Source: Alphaproteobacteria bacterium
Lineage (GTDB): Bacteria > Pseudomonadota > Alphaproteobacteria > Rhizobiales > Rhizobiaceae
DNA: 64,000 nt
Direction: 5' to 3'
NCBI GenBank assembly: GCA_024742485.1
Contig: JANSYK010000001.1
Location: 2,578,761-2,642,760 of the forward strand
The translations under genes and the position numbers were made by a program. Positions 1 through 9,516 of the stretch are shown here, piece by piece. The notes beneath the pieces were generated by a model. That model had not been told where the DNA came from. It did no database searches and worked only from the letters and a program-made list of their open reading frames with translations. Position 1 is the first letter of the stretch. Every line of letters begins with the position of its first letter.

Positions 1-459
1 ACCGTACCACAGGGCCGCGAGATCTTTCCGCTTCTGACCGTGCGTGAAAACCTGGAAACCGGCTTTGCCTGCCTGCCGCGCCGGAACCGGCATATCCCCG
101 AAGAGGTCTTTGAACTCTTCCCGGTGCTCGACACCATGCTGTCGCGGCGCGGCGGCGACCTATCGGGCGGCCAGCAGCAACAGCTCGCCATTGGCCGGGC
201 GCTGGTCACGAAGCCGAAAATGCTGCTGCTCGACGAGCCGACCGAGGGCATTCAGCCGTCGATCATCAAGGATATCGGACGGGCCCTGCGCTATTTGCGC
301 GATACGGTCGGTCTGACAATCCTGCTGGTCGAGCAATATCTCGACTTCTGCCGCGAACTTGCCGATGATGTCTACATCATGGACCGCGGCGAAATCGTGC
401 ATCACGGCCCCGCCGCGGACCTCGACAATGACGACGTCCGACGCCATTTGATGGTCTGA
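1..459 (+). CDS. urtE: urea ABC transporter ATP-binding protein UrtE (3' part)
   Basis: The reading frame is open from the first base, so the gene enters from the left; about two thirds of a usual ~230-residue UrtE is present and the Walker A motif lies outside. Visible are an N-terminal VPQGREIFP-LTV-EN block typical of UrtE/LivF, the ABC signature LSGGQQQQLAIGRAL, Walker B MLLLDEPTEGI and the H-loop region ILLVEQ. UrtE is one of two cytoplasmic ATPases of the high-affinity urea importer UrtABCDE. The stop is 19 bases before ureD, so transport and urease genes are probably co-transcribed, the usual rhizobial arrangement. LivF is the alternative name for the family; the adjacent urease genes decide for UrtE. 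Confidence 0.93.
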   Translation, partial: TVPQGREIFPLLTVRENLETGFACLPRRNRHIPEEVFELFPVLDTMLSRRGGDLSGGQQQQLAIGRALVTKPKMLLLDEPTEGIQPSIIKDIGRALRYLRDTVGLTILLVEQYLDFCRELADDVYIMDRGEIVHHGPAADLDNDDVRRHLMV

Positions 460-478
460 ACAGGACGAGACGGGGAGA

Positions 479-1333
479 ATGCAGGCGATCGAACATCAGG
501 CACCAGCCGTCCGGATGCAGCGGACAAGGGGAACCGCGCGGCTTGCCATCCGTCATCTCGATGGCCGCACCCGGCTCGGACGGCTCTACCAGGAAGGCGC
601 CGCCAAGATCCGCCTGCCCCAGACCCATAACGGCCCGGCGCTCGATGCCGTACTGATCAACACATCGGGTGGATTGACCGATGGCGACCGGTTCAACTGG
701 TCGATCGATATCGGCCAGGACGCCCGCGCGATCATCACCACCCAGGCCTGCGAAAAGATATACCGCGCCCTTGATGGCAGCGCGAGGATCGACACACGGA
801 TCACCGTCGGGTCGGGCGCAGCTTTGTCCTGGCTGCCGCAGGAAACGATTCTGTTCGACCGTTCGGCGCTCACCCGCCGGCTCGAAATCGACCTGGCGCC
901 CGATGCCGGCCTGCTGCTCATCGAGCCGGTCATCTTCGGACGCCAGGCCATGGGAGAAAGCGTTCGCCAGGCACACTTTGCCGATCGCTGGCGCATTCGG
1001 CGTGACGGTCGACTGCTGCATGCCGAAGATCTGCGATTGAGCGGCGACATGGGCACTCTGCTCGCCAAAAACAGCGTGACCGGCAGTGCGATTGCCATGG
1101 CGACACTGCTGTTCGTCCACAAGGCTGCCGGCGACCTTGTCGAACCGCTGCGGGCACTGTTGCCCGCAACACAATGCGGCGTCAGCGCCATCCGGTCGTC
1201 GGTCGGCGAGCGGCTGGTCATCCGCGCCGTCGCGCCCGGCGGCCTTGCCCTGCGCAAGGCCCTTGTCCCGGCGATTGATCACTGCAACCGCATACTGACC
1301 GGCACCGGCCTGCCGAAAATCTGGAATATCTAG
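479..1333 (+). CDS. ureD: urease accessory protein UreD
   Basis: A 284-residue UreD/UreH family protein. UreD binds apo-urease (UreABC) and recruits UreF and UreG so that nickel and CO2 can be placed in the active site. The family pattern is visible near the N-terminus ([18 protein letters not shown], then [14 protein letters not shown]) and in the EKIYRAL and [12 protein letters not shown] segments. Length is normal for the family. ATG 479 follows a purine-rich GACGGGGAG ribosome-binding stretch. The gene sits between urtE and ureA, the standard rhizobial order, and no defect is seen. Confidence 0.95.
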   Translation: MQAIEHQAPAVRMQRTRGTARLAIRHLDGRTRLGRLYQEGAAKIRLPQTHNGPALDAVLINTSGGLTDGDRFNWSIDIGQDARAIITTQACEKIYRALDGSARIDTRITVGSGAALSWLPQETILFDRSALTRRLEIDLAPDAGLLLIEPVIFGRQAMGESVRQAHFADRWRIRRDGRLLHAEDLRLSGDMGTLLAKNSVTGSAIAMATLLFVHKAAGDLVEPLRALLPATQCGVSAIRSSVGERLVIRAVAPGGLALRKALVPAIDHCNRILTGTGLPKIWNI

Positions 1334-1350
1334 GCTTTGAAGGAGGACCC

Positions 1351-1668
1351 ATGAACCTGACACCGAGGGAGAAGGACAAGCTGCTGATTGCCATGGCGGC
1401 TGAAGTCGCCCGCAAGCGCCTGCAGCGCGGCGTCAAGCTCAACCATCCGGAGGCAACGGCACTGATCTCCGATTTCGTCGTCGAGGGAGCCCGTGACGGC
1501 CGTTCGGTGGCCGATCTGATGGAGGCCGGCGCCCATGTGATCACCCGCGATCAGGTGATGGAGGGCATTGCCGAGATGATCCACGACATCCAGGTCGAGG
1601 CCACCTTTCCGGACGGCGTCAAGCTCGTCACCGTGCATGAACCCATCCGCCAAAGGGAGGAGAGCTAG
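1351..1668 (+). CDS. ureA: urease gamma subunit UreA
   Basis: The smallest structural subunit of urease (urea + H2O to NH3 + carbamate), 105 residues against the usual 100. The family start [17 protein letters not shown] and the segments [25 protein letters not shown] and [20 protein letters not shown] are all present. The start is fixed by an AAGGAGG ribosome-binding site a few bases upstream. It is followed by ureB after one base, so translation of the two is probably coupled. Confidence 0.97.
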   Translation: MNLTPREKDKLLIAMAAEVARKRLQRGVKLNHPEATALISDFVVEGARDGRSVADLMEAGAHVITRDQVMEGIAEMIHDIQVEATFPDGVKLVTVHEPIRQREES

Positions 1669-1669
1669 C

Positions 1670-1975
1670 ATGATCCCCGGTGAAATCATCTGCGCCGAAG
1701 GCGACATCATCCTCAATGAGGGTGCCGAAACCGTCACCTTGCTGGTTGCCAACCAGGGCGACCGCCCCGTTCAGGTCGGCAGCCACTATCATTTCTTCGA
1801 AACCAACAATGCGCTGGATTTCGACCGCGACAGGGCGCGCGGCATGCGGCTCGACATTGCCGCCGGTACGGCCGTGCGTTTCGAGCCCGGCCAGCAGCGC
1901 GAGGTGACGCTGGTCCCCTATCGCGGCACCCGCCACGTTTACGGGTTTCAGAAAAAAATCATGGGAGCGGTCTGA
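1670..1975 (+). CDS. ureB: urease beta subunit UreB
   Basis: A 101-residue urease beta subunit. The ATG at 1670 begins MIPGEI, the canonical beta-subunit start, preceded by GGGAGGAGAG. Diagnostic segments are [35 protein letters not shown] and [15 protein letters not shown]. The reading frame is open a little further upstream inside ureA, but the MIPGEI start matches the family and the strong ribosome-binding site. The stop codon TGA overlaps the ureC ATG by one base (TGATG), indicating coupled translation. Confidence 0.97.
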   Translation: MIPGEIICAEGDIILNEGAETVTLLVANQGDRPVQVGSHYHFFETNNALDFDRDRARGMRLDIAAGTAVRFEPGQQREVTLVPYRGTRHVYGFQKKIMGAV

Positions 1976-3687
1976 TGCCGGCCAAATTGTCCAGGCCCGC
2001 CTATGCGGACATGTTCGGTCCGACCACCGGCGACAAGGTGCGCCTTGCCGATACCGAACTCTTCATCGAGGTCGAAAAGGATCTCACCACCTATGGCGAG
2101 GAGATCAAGTTCGGCGGCGGCAAGGTCATCCGCGACGGCATGGGCCAGTCCCAGGCGACCCATGCCGACGGCGCGGTCGACACCGTCATCACAAATGCGC
2201 TGATCGTCGACCATTCCGGCATCTACAAGGCCGATATCGGCCTGCGCGACGGAATCATCAAGGGCATTGGAAAGGCGGGCAATCCGGACACCCAGCCCGG
2301 CGTCGACATCATTGTCGGCCCCGGGACCGAAGCGATTGCCGGCGAGGGAAAGATCCTCACCGCCGGCGGCTTCGATGCCCATATCCATTTCATCTGCCCG
2401 CAGCAGATCGAGGAGGCGCTGAACTCCGGCGTCACCACCATGCTCGGCGGCGGCACCGGCCCGGCCCACGGAACGCTGGCCACCACCTGCACCCCCGGCC
2501 CTTTTCATATCGGCCGGATGATCCAGGCCGCCGATGCCTTTCCGATGAATCTCGGCTTTGCCGGCAAGGGCAATGCCTCCAAGCCCGGCGCGCTCGAGGA
2601 AATGGTCCATGCCGGGGCCTGCGCCCTCAAGCTGCACGAGGATTGGGGCACCACGCCGGCGGCGATCGATACCTGCCTGTCGGTCGCCGACACCCATGAT
2701 GTGCAGGTGATGATCCACACGGACACGCTCAATGAAAGCGGCTTTGTCGAAGACACGATTGCCGCCATTGACGGACGGACCATTCACGCCTTTCACACCG
2801 AGGGCGCCGGCGGCGGCCATGCGCCCAACATCATCAAGGTGTGCGCGCTGGAAAATGTCATCCCCTCCTCCACCAATCCGACCCTGCCCTACACGGCCAA
2901 CACGGCGGCCGAACATCTCGACATGTTGATGGTCTGCCATCATCTGGACAGCAACATTCCAGAGGATGTCGCCTTTGCCGAAAGCCGCATTCGCAGCGAG
3001 ACCATCGCCGCAGAGGACATCCTGCATGATCTGGGTGCCTTCTCCATCATCGCCTCCGACAGCCAGGCCATGGGCCGTGTCGGCGAGGTGCTGATCCGCA
3101 CCTGGCAAACCGCCGACAAGATGAAGCGGCAGCGCGGGCGGCTGCCGGAGGAAACCGGCGAAAACGACAATTTTCGCGTCAAGCGCTACATCGCCAAATA
3201 CACCATCAACCCGGCCATCGCCCATGGTCTGTCGACCCATATCGGCTCCATCGCCATCGGCAAGCGCGCCGATCTGGTGCTCTGGAAACCGGCCTTTTTC
3301 GGCGTCAAGCCGGAGATGATCATGATCGGCGGCACCATTGCCGCCGCACCGATGGGCGATCCCAACGCCTCGATCCCGACGCCACAGCCGGTCCATTACC
3401 GGCACATGTTCGGCGCCTATGGAAAGGCGCTGACAAGCTCGTCGGTCACCTTCGTCTCGCAAGCCGCCGCGGCCTCCGATCTCGCCACCCGGCTCGGTGT
3501 CGACAAAGCGATGGTGGCGGTGGAAAACACCCGTGGCGGGGTCACCAAGGCGTCGATGATCCACAACACGGCAACGCCTGAGATCGATGTCGATCCCGAA
3601 ACCTATGAGGTCCATGCCGATGGCGAGTTGCTGACCTGCGACCCGGTCGATGTGGTGCCCATGGCCCAGAGGTATTTTCTGTTTTGA
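1975..3687 (+). CDS. ureC: urease alpha subunit UreC
   Basis: The catalytic subunit of cytoplasmic nickel urease, 570 residues, full length. Bi-nickel ligands are visible: the HIH motif at residues 136/138, the lysine that is carbamylated in the family at residue 219 (ALKLHEDWG), a histidine in MIHTDTLNE, a histidine in [16 protein letters not shown], and the aspartate of ASDSQAMGR. The mobile-flap Cys-His pair is in [15 protein letters not shown]. The gene looks fully functional. Its TGA stop (3685-3687) is immediately followed by a CTAG tetranucleotide into which a miniature mobile element has inserted, separating ureC from ureE. Confidence 0.98.
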   Translation: MPAKLSRPAYADMFGPTTGDKVRLADTELFIEVEKDLTTYGEEIKFGGGKVIRDGMGQSQATHADGAVDTVITNALIVDHSGIYKADIGLRDGIIKGIGKAGNPDTQPGVDIIVGPGTEAIAGEGKILTAGGFDAHIHFICPQQIEEALNSGVTTMLGGGTGPAHGTLATTCTPGPFHIGRMIQAADAFPMNLGFAGKGNASKPGALEEMVHAGACALKLHEDWGTTPAAIDTCLSVADTHDVQVMIHTDTLNESGFVEDTIAAIDGRTIHAFHTEGAGGGHAPNIIKVCALENVIPSSTNPTLPYTANTAAEHLDMLMVCHHLDSNIPEDVAFAESRIRSETIAAEDILHDLGAFSIIASDSQAMGRVGEVLIRTWQTADKMKRQRGRLPEETGENDNFRVKRYIAKYTINPAIAHGLSTHIGSIAIGKRADLVLWKPAFFGVKPEMIMIGGTIAAAPMGDPNASIPTPQPVHYRHMFGAYGKALTSSSVTFVSQAAAASDLATRLGVDKAMVAVENTRGGVTKASMIHNTATPEIDVDPETYEVHADGELLTCDPVDVVPMAQRYFLF

Positions 3688-3952
3688 CTAGGGTCAGGAC
3701 TCATTAATCTCATGCAATACTGTTTGATCAGGAGGGTTTGAATGCTGGAAAGCAAGCGCAAGATAAGGCTTTTTGCCTTATCGAGCATTGATTGCCTGCA
3801 CCCTCCTGAACAAACCCTTCGGGCGCGCCGCAATGGCCCTCTGCGTGCGTTGGACAGGCTTGAAAACCTGATGGTTGTCGGCGCCTGTCCGCCTGCTCAG
3901 ATGGCCATTGCGACAGCGCAGAATGGATGAAATTAATGAGTCCTGACCCTAG
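3688..3952. mobile_element. 265-bp MITE-like element between ureC and ureE
   Basis: Seen directly: the first 21 bases (3688-3708) and last 21 bases (3932-3952) are perfect inverted repeats, including a CTAG at each outer end. If CTAG is the target duplication, the element proper is 3692-3948 with 17-bp terminal repeats starting GGGTCAGGACTC. A four-base CTAG-type duplication is known for IS5-like elements, so this may be a non-autonomous IS5-type derivative; that is inference. No intact transposase is inside: the short internal reading frames (for example 3742-3930) have no recognisable domain. A small hairpin (ATAAGGC/GCCTTAT) lies at about 3762-3782. The right terminal repeat carries the start codons now used by ureE. 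Confidence 0.85.
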
Positions 3953-4442
3953 GCCGACCGCCCATTCCGTCATCCGCCACGCCCACGGCGCAGCCGACAC
4001 CATCACGCTGGACGAGACCGCCCGCAACCGTCGCCGCATGGCCATGAACTCGGACAACGGCATCGCCTTCCTGCTGGATCTGCCGGAGGCCCGGTTGCTG
4101 CGCCATGGCGACGGCCTGGTGCTGGATGATGGCCGGGTCATCAAGGTGCAGGCGCAGCCCGAACCCCTCTACCGTGTCACCGGCGATGACCCGCTTCACC
4201 TGCTGCAACTGGCCTGGCACCTGGGCAACCGCCATTGCCCCTCGCAGATCGCCCGCGATTACATCCTCATTCGACGCGACGCCGTGCTCAAGACCATGCT
4301 GGAGGGCCTGGGCGCGACGGTCGGCGAAACCGAGGCCGCCTTCGATCCGCAGGGCGGCGCCTATGACGGGCGCGACGCGCATGGCTCCGGCCACCACCAC
4401 CATGATCATGATCACAAGCGGGGGCATCACCATCATGGGTAG
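3936..4442 (+). CDS. ureE: urease accessory nickel metallochaperone UreE, start supplied by MITE
   Basis: UreE hands Ni(II) to the urease activation complex. With ATG 3936 it is 168 residues: a family-typical HSVIRHAHG start region, peptide-binding N-domain, the nickel-binding core LAWHLGNRHCPSQI, and a histidine-rich tail (GHHHHDHDH...GHHHH) that stores nickel. The first five codons (MSPDP) are read from the terminal repeat of the inserted element. Before insertion the frame would have started at TTG 3684, overlapping the ureC stop, and read MTRPTAHSVIR, close to the usual UreE start. ATG 3927 is an alternative start with a poorer ribosome-binding context. The gene overlaps ureF by 8 bases. 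Confidence 0.92.
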   Translation: MSPDPRPTAHSVIRHAHGAADTITLDETARNRRRMAMNSDNGIAFLLDLPEARLLRHGDGLVLDDGRVIKVQAQPEPLYRVTGDDPLHLLQLAWHLGNRHCPSQIARDYILIRRDAVLKTMLEGLGATVGETEAAFDPQGGAYDGRDAHGSGHHHHDHDHKRGHHHHG

Positions 4443-5102
4443 CGCGCTTGCTCCGCAAACCCTGTTGCGCCTGATGGCCTGGATGTCACCGGCCTTTCCG
4501 GTCGGCGCGTTTTCCTACAGCCACGGCCTGGAGCGCGCCGTGCATGACGGCCTGGTCACCGACCGCGAGGACCTGGAAACCTGGCTGGCGGACCTGTTGA
4601 CCATTGGCTCGGCCTGGAACGATGCGGTGCTCTTTGCCGAGAGCTGGCGACAAAGCCATGACGGCCCGGCATTGATGCAGCTCGCCGATCTCGGCGAGGC
4701 GATGGCCGGATCGTCGGAGCGGCATCTGGAGACCATGAAACAGGGCGCGGCGTTCCTGCAGGCCGCCCGCGCCTGGCCCGATCCGGTTTTCGACCATCTG
4801 CCCGACCCGTGCCCGTTTCCGGTCGCCGCCGGCGCCGTGTCGGGCGCCCATGATCTCGCGCTGGTCGCCGCCCTTTCGGCCTGGCTGCACGCCTTTGCGA
4901 CCAATCAGGTGCAGGCCGGCCTGCGTCTCCTGCCGCTTGGCCAGCAGGAGGGTGTGGAAATCATCGCCGCGCTGGAACGGACCATCGCGGCCACCGCCCG
5001 CCACACCGCGATGACCTCGCTCGAGGACCTCGGCAGCGCCACGGTGCTCGCCGAAATCGCCTCTCTCAACCACGAAACCCAGTATTCCAGGCTCTTTCGC
5101 TC

Positions 5103-5106
<4 letters not shown>
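4435..5106 (+). CDS. ureF: urease accessory protein UreF
   Basis: A 223-residue UreF, the mainly helical partner that joins UreD to UreG and is thought to gate GTPase-dependent urease activation. The family signature near the N-terminus ([20 protein letters not shown]) is clear, followed by WLADLL and a C-terminal [29 protein letters not shown] block. ATG 4435 overlaps the ureE end by 8 bases. The frame is open upstream in ureE but only this ATG gives the family start. The last four bases overlap ureG. Confidence 0.95.
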
Positions 5107-5720
<614 letters not shown>

Positions 5721-5974
5721 AAATTCAGAGAAATGAGCGGCTTGCTCTACTATCAACGTGTTCTGAGATTGTAATTCACTGTCAATTACTTTGAAATAAA
5801 TATTCAATAGTAATTACATCGCTTCAATGTTTTTCGAAGCGAAAATTCCTCTGCATATAATGAGTTGCGGAGAAACGTCAGGAAAATGCAAACTAATCTA
5901 TCACAATCATCCATCAATTTCCAATTAATACACAAAACCTTTTATATCAAAAAAAAAATTTGTATATTGCGGAC

Positions 5975-6682
5975 ATGAAACTCTGGCCCCAATTTACAAT
6001 CAGCTTGCGTGCTGTGTTTTTCTATCTCATTTTTGTTGGGATTGGGCAGGCTGCTTGCCCACCATCAGACATTTCTACACCGCATAGCGACTTCGACCCA
6101 ATATATGGCTGGAACAACGATTTGATCATCCATGAATTTGCGTTGTCAAACGTGGGAATTTCGAGTGATCGTTGCCCGCTCAATGGCATCTTTAACCATG
6201 ACGGCAAAAATCCGATAATTAGGAAACCCAACCATTTAGTATACTTTTGGTTTCGTTTGCAAGGTAACATAAAACTCTTCTTGGACGAATATTATGGTAT
6301 CCATGATGAAGCTAGATCTGCAAAAATAACATCCAAAATTTTCTATGCTGATGATGGAGTGGAACACAAAATCCGGTTCTCAACATACATTGGGTCATCT
6401 GACGCACTGTCCGAAATTTCAGCAAATATCGCCCGATCAAATCCAGAGCGTCAGAAAATTAGGTTAGCGGGAGCAGATAGATTTAACACTGTTGCCTTTT
6501 TTGATTGGCGAATTTGGTTTTATTCAAAAAGGGTTTTGGCCAAGCCCATAATCATTCAATTGCTGAGTAACAACAAACCAATATCATGTTTGGCCGCCAG
6601 CACTGGCGCATGTCGATGCATTAACCGCCCGGAGCCCGTGTGTGGCATTTACATAAATCTGCGCCCGGAGGAACAAAGGTGA
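5975..6682 (+). CDS. secreted protein of unknown function, AT-rich cassette gene 1
   Basis: I do not recognise the family. From ATG 5975 the product is 235 residues and begins with a Sec-type signal peptide (basic start MKLWPQFTISLR, hydrophobic stretch AVFFYLIFVGIG, likely cleavage after GQA-A), so it is probably periplasmic or outer-membrane associated. The mature part has several cysteines (CPP near the start; CLAAS, CRCINRPEPVC near the end) that could form disulfides. A TTG 15 bases upstream is a possible alternative start. Base composition is much lower in GC than the urease genes, suggesting transfer. It overlaps the next gene by four bases, so the two products are probably made together. 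Confidence 0.7.
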   Translation: MKLWPQFTISLRAVFFYLIFVGIGQAACPPSDISTPHSDFDPIYGWNNDLIIHEFALSNVGISSDRCPLNGIFNHDGKNPIIRKPNHLVYFWFRLQGNIKLFLDEYYGIHDEARSAKITSKIFYADDGVEHKIRFSTYIGSSDALSEISANIARSNPERQKIRLAGADRFNTVAFFDWRIWFYSKRVLAKPIIIQLLSNNKPISCLAASTGACRCINRPEPVCGIYINLRPEEQR

Positions 6683-7695
6683 TTGAGAGCCCCGGAAAAC
6701 TGAGTTTGAGAAAAATCGATCAATCCGCTGACATTGCGGTTCATTTGATCGAATTCCTATCGGCGCGCGGCACCATCATTTCCGAAGACCAATATAATGC
6801 AATATCAGCCACTTTCGAAGATTATGCCCCCGATGGCGACGATGAGCTTGACGCCTACAAGTTCTGGAAAGCGTATGGCGAGATAGTTGCACTTCTGCCT
6901 GCGGACATTGATCCCATGAACGTCTATTATTCCCAACTTTATGTAACAAAAGATCTGGAAGGCGTTCCGGATCAACAAGCAGCGGCGGTTCGATTTGGAC
7001 GACGAACCACTCTGATAATAACATGGTTCTCGGTATTTATTTTGACAATGGTGGTGTTTGCGCTGGCGTACGCCAGCACACTTCGTGAACTGGCTAAAGA
7101 GGGGCGTGTCCTCGATTTGGACTACCTCTACATGATTGAAGAGCGCTATCACCAGGTAAAACAATACCAACTCGAACCCTGCGCCGACCCTCAAAATAAT
7201 TGTCACAAAAAGACGCAAGATAGAATGGCGTCCAACTTAGATTCAACTATAAAAAATGCAAATAGAGTTCTTGGTGTCGGTATATTTACAGAGGATTTGA
7301 TTGATACTGTAAATCCGTCAGTTTCAGCAAGGGTATTACAAGCAATCGATGTAATGCTAGGTGTACTAAATGGTTATGTAATCCCGCTGCTCGCCGGCGT
7401 ATTGGGAGCATCACTCTCAATACTAAGGGAAATTTATGTTGGTGTTCAAAAATCGTCCCTAAGTGTCAAGATTTTTCGTACGGCATACATCAGAATTGCA
7501 CTTGGCGCTATCTCGGGCATAGCTGTAGGATGGTTTTCCGCGTGGTTTAATGGGGACCCCAAAACAGCAGTCCTCGGTCCACTTGCGTTCGCATTCGCCG
7601 CAGGATACGCTGTCGAAGTAATATTCAGCTTATTGGATAGACTTGTGTTGGTTTTAACGAACAATAAAGATGATGCGGATGGAGCTCGGTCATAA
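6679..7695 (+). CDS. polytopic membrane protein of unknown function, AT-rich cassette gene 2
   Basis: A 338-residue protein with a soluble N-terminal ~110 residues, one membrane span (ITWFSVFILTMVVFALAYA), an extracytoplasmic or loop region of ~110 residues containing a C-x6-C pair (CADPQNNC), and three C-terminal spans (VIPLLAGVLGASLSIL, IALGAISGIAVGWF, LGPLAFAFAAGYAVEVIF). GTG 6679 is chosen because GGAGG lies 8 bases upstream and it overlaps the stop of the preceding secreted-protein gene. The frame is also open back to GTG 6640. No enzyme motif is visible. The pairing with a secreted protein and the low GC suggest a mobile two-gene unit of unknown role. Confidence 0.7.
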   Translation: MIESPGKLSLRKIDQSADIAVHLIEFLSARGTIISEDQYNAISATFEDYAPDGDDELDAYKFWKAYGEIVALLPADIDPMNVYYSQLYVTKDLEGVPDQQAAAVRFGRRTTLIITWFSVFILTMVVFALAYASTLRELAKEGRVLDLDYLYMIEERYHQVKQYQLEPCADPQNNCHKKTQDRMASNLDSTIKNANRVLGVGIFTEDLIDTVNPSVSARVLQAIDVMLGVLNGYVIPLLAGVLGASLSILREIYVGVQKSSLSVKIFRTAYIRIALGAISGIAVGWFSAWFNGDPKTAVLGPLAFAFAAGYAVEVIFSLLDRLVLVLTNNKDDADGARS

Positions 7696-7838
7696 ATCCA
7701 ACTGGCCGATTTTAATGCGACTGCGTATTTGGATGTCGGGGCGAAGGCGCAAGCACTCAGATGACCCTTTTCCGCGAAACTCCATCTCCGAAAATTCCGA
7801 TTTAATGCGCACTCGAGTGGTCCTGCGACACCTTCGGA

Positions 7839-7979
7839 ATTACGGTGACGGTTTACTCAATCCCTTTTAGGCGATTCAACTTCCATAACTGCGGTGAAAG
7901 CATCGAGTTGTCTAACGTCTATTCGAACGTGCCAATGGTTCGAATCAATTAGTGATTAAGTAAACTGTCACCGTAATTT
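7839..7979. repeat. inverted-repeat element, copy 1
   Basis: The motif at 7839-7862 (AATTACGGTGACGGTTTACT...) returns inverted at 7956-7979 with two mismatches in 24, enclosing ~90 bases. From memory, such ACGGTGACAGT-type ends occur on elements mobilised by REP-associated (Y1) tyrosine transposases; no such transposase is in this window, so that link is inference. Confidence 0.65.
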
Positions 7980-8172
7980 CAAGGCTGCTGCGTCAGGTGG
8001 TCAGGTTGTCACCATGGTAAAACTCAAGCCCAATGCAGCGATAGTACCGAATATCTGTGAGCATTTTGGCGTAGATTGGCTGAACCTGGAACAGTTTATG
8101 CAGCAGGAAGGGTGGAAGTTTTAGATACATACGCAATTGATGGAAAAGAGCTACGGCAACTATATCAGCGCG

Positions 8173-8317
8173 AATTACGGTGACAGTTTACTCAATCCCC
8201 AATGGTGTCTGACGTGAACATAGGGTGCGCCAAAGTGGCTGTTCTGCTGTCAATCACGCGGGACCCGGCAAAGCTTGCTGTCCAACAAAAGGGCTAAGTG
8301 AACTGTCACCGGTATTC
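8173..8317. repeat. inverted-repeat element, copy 2
   Basis: The same motif as at 7839 occurs at 8173-8200, with a more degenerate inverted partner at 8291-8317 (CTAAGTGAACTGTCACCGGT). Total length (~145 bp) matches copy 1, supporting a discrete element rather than chance. It ends just before the 3' end of the cupin gene. Confidence 0.6.
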
Positions 8318-8377
8318 ATTGCGTGCCGCGCGAGCGCGATACGTGTTTGCCCGAACAGACCGGAGCAGGTTGATTAC

Positions 8378-8851
8378 CTATGCAGGCGCCTGCTCCGGCA
8401 CGACGATGGTCATGCCTGCCCGGCTTGCCACGTCCATGATTGCCGGGATGTCCGGTGGCCCATCGGGAGCGGGAACATCCGTGGTGCCATCGGGCATGGC
8501 TTCGCCTGCCTGGGTGAAGAACATGTCGTGCATTTGGCCCGGGGCATTGACCCCGATTAGCCGACCGGGGTGATCTCCCGTACAGGTGAAGGCATGGACG
8601 GCCCCATCGGGAATCTTGACAAAATCCCCGGCCCCGGCGTTGATCGTCTGTCCGTCGATAAAGAATTCGAACTGGCCCTCCAGCACGAAGAAACTCTCAT
8701 CCTCGCCGGCGTGATGATTGGGCGGGGCACCGGCGCCCGGCGCGGTCTTGATTTCCACCATCGTGTAGCGATCCCCCGTCTCGGATGGAAAGGCGTGGAA
8801 GGTGAGCAAGTTCCCGAGGAGATGATAGATGCGTGGTCTCGTTTCAGACAT
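8378..8851 (-). CDS. cupin-domain protein
   Basis: A 157-residue single-domain cupin from the ATG at 8851, preceded by AAAGGGA; a longer frame upstream (to 8905) lacks a better ribosome-binding site. The beta-barrel metal motif is visible: NHHAGEDESFFVLEGQFEFF, in the form H-H-x(3)-E-x(2)-F-x-V-L-E-G, and the second motif PDGAVHAFTC. Such small cupins bind a metal and act as dioxygenases, isomerases or quercetinase-like enzymes; the substrate cannot be told. It is divergent from a TetR-type regulator 84 bp away, which probably controls it. Confidence 0.82.
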   Translation of the reverse strand: MSETRPRIYHLLGNLLTFHAFPSETGDRYTMVEIKTAPGAGAPPNHHAGEDESFFVLEGQFEFFIDGQTINAGAGDFVKIPDGAVHAFTCTGDHPGRLIGVNAPGQMHDMFFTQAGEAMPDGTTDVPAPDGPPDIPAIMDVASRAGMTIVVPEQAPA

Positions 8852-8878
8852 CGTCGACAATCCCTTTACTTGGACAAA

Positions 8879-8914
8879 TGTCTCTTTATAATACATATAA
8901 CTCATTATGAGACA
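8879..8914. promoter_or_regulatory. candidate operator between cupin and TetR genes
   Basis: TGTCTC (8879-8884) and its inverted copy GAGACA (8909-8914) bracket a region holding a TATAAT-like hexamer and the near-palindrome CTCATTATGAG. Its position between divergent cupin and TetR genes fits autoregulation by TetR. No experimental support; the assignment rests on symmetry and context. Confidence 0.45.
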
Positions 8915-8934
8915 AGTGTATCATAGAGGAAATC

Positions 8935-9516
8935 TTGGCCCCAAGAACCGCTCAGAAAAACCGCACCCGTTCCGCGCTGCTTGATTCAGCCAGACGCTTG
9001 ATGGCCGAAGGGCAGGAATTGACCCTCGCCCGGGTCGCCGAACACGCGCAGATCAGCCGCGCCTCCGTCTATCGCTACTTCTCGGAGCCAGGGACGCTGG
9101 CTGCTGAAGCGACGCTTGATTTCGAGGTCACGCCGACCGCCAAACTGCTCGACGGCGTGCATGACGTGCGCCAACGCGTCCACAGGATTGCCCATTACTA
9201 CCTTGATTTCACTCGAACGCATGAGGGCTATTTCCGGCAGTTCCTGGCCAAGACAATGGACGTCTGGCAAAAGCAGGTCGAAGTCGAACTGCGCGGTGCC
9301 AGGCGGATCGCGGCATTCACCGAGGCACTCGAACCGGCGCGTGACCAAATGGAAGCAAAGGCGCTCGAGGATCTGGCGCTGCGCCTGTCAATGGTGACAG
9401 GCATTGAGCAGCACATCATTTTGGACGACGTTCTTCGAGTTGATCACGCAACGGGCGACAGGCTGCAAGCGGGTATTGTCGATGCTCTTCTTGATCGTTT
9501 TCTGTCAAAGGATTGA
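8935..9516 (+). CDS. TetR-family transcriptional regulator
   Basis: A 193-residue regulator. The N-terminal helix-turn-helix reads RSALLDSARRLMAEGQELTLARVAEHAQISRASVYRYF with the typical TetR second helix; the C-terminal domain is helical and variable, as expected for a ligand-binding/dimerisation domain. The start is a TTG at 8935, chosen because AGAGGA sits five bases upstream and the next methionine falls after the DNA-binding region begins. Divergent from the cupin gene, with a candidate operator in between. The ligand is unknown. Confidence 0.88.
   Translation: MAPRTAQKNRTRSALLDSARRLMAEGQELTLARVAEHAQISRASVYRYFSEPGTLAAEATLDFEVTPTAKLLDGVHDVRQRVHRIAHYYLDFTRTHEGYFRQFLAKTMDVWQKQVEVELRGARRIAAFTEALEPARDQMEAKALEDLALRLSMVTGIEQHIILDDVLRVDHATGDRLQAGIVDALLDRFLSKD

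Larger units (their letters stand above)
7696..8377. other. 682-bp gap with two inverted-repeat elements
   Basis: No convincing gene. The stretch holds two pairs of inverted copies of an AATTACGGTGACAGTTTACT-type motif (7839-7979 and 8173-8317, listed separately). Between them a 36-codon frame (8014-8124, MVKLKPNAAIVPNICEHFG...) has no recognised domain and may be a relic. Confidence 0.6.

Noticed and set aside
1948..3615. Long minus-strand open frame opposite ureC
   Set aside because: It is a shadow of the high-GC ureC gene; its translation has no recognisable domain and is rich in GGG/GAD-type low-complexity sequence.
3742..3930. 62-codon frame inside the ureC-ureE element, considered as a transposase remnant
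   Set aside because: No transposase motif is visible and the length is too short; it is treated as part of the MITE.
8014..8124. 36-codon frame between the two inverted-repeat elements
   Set aside because: No ribosome-binding site of note and no homology that I can recognise; possible relic only.
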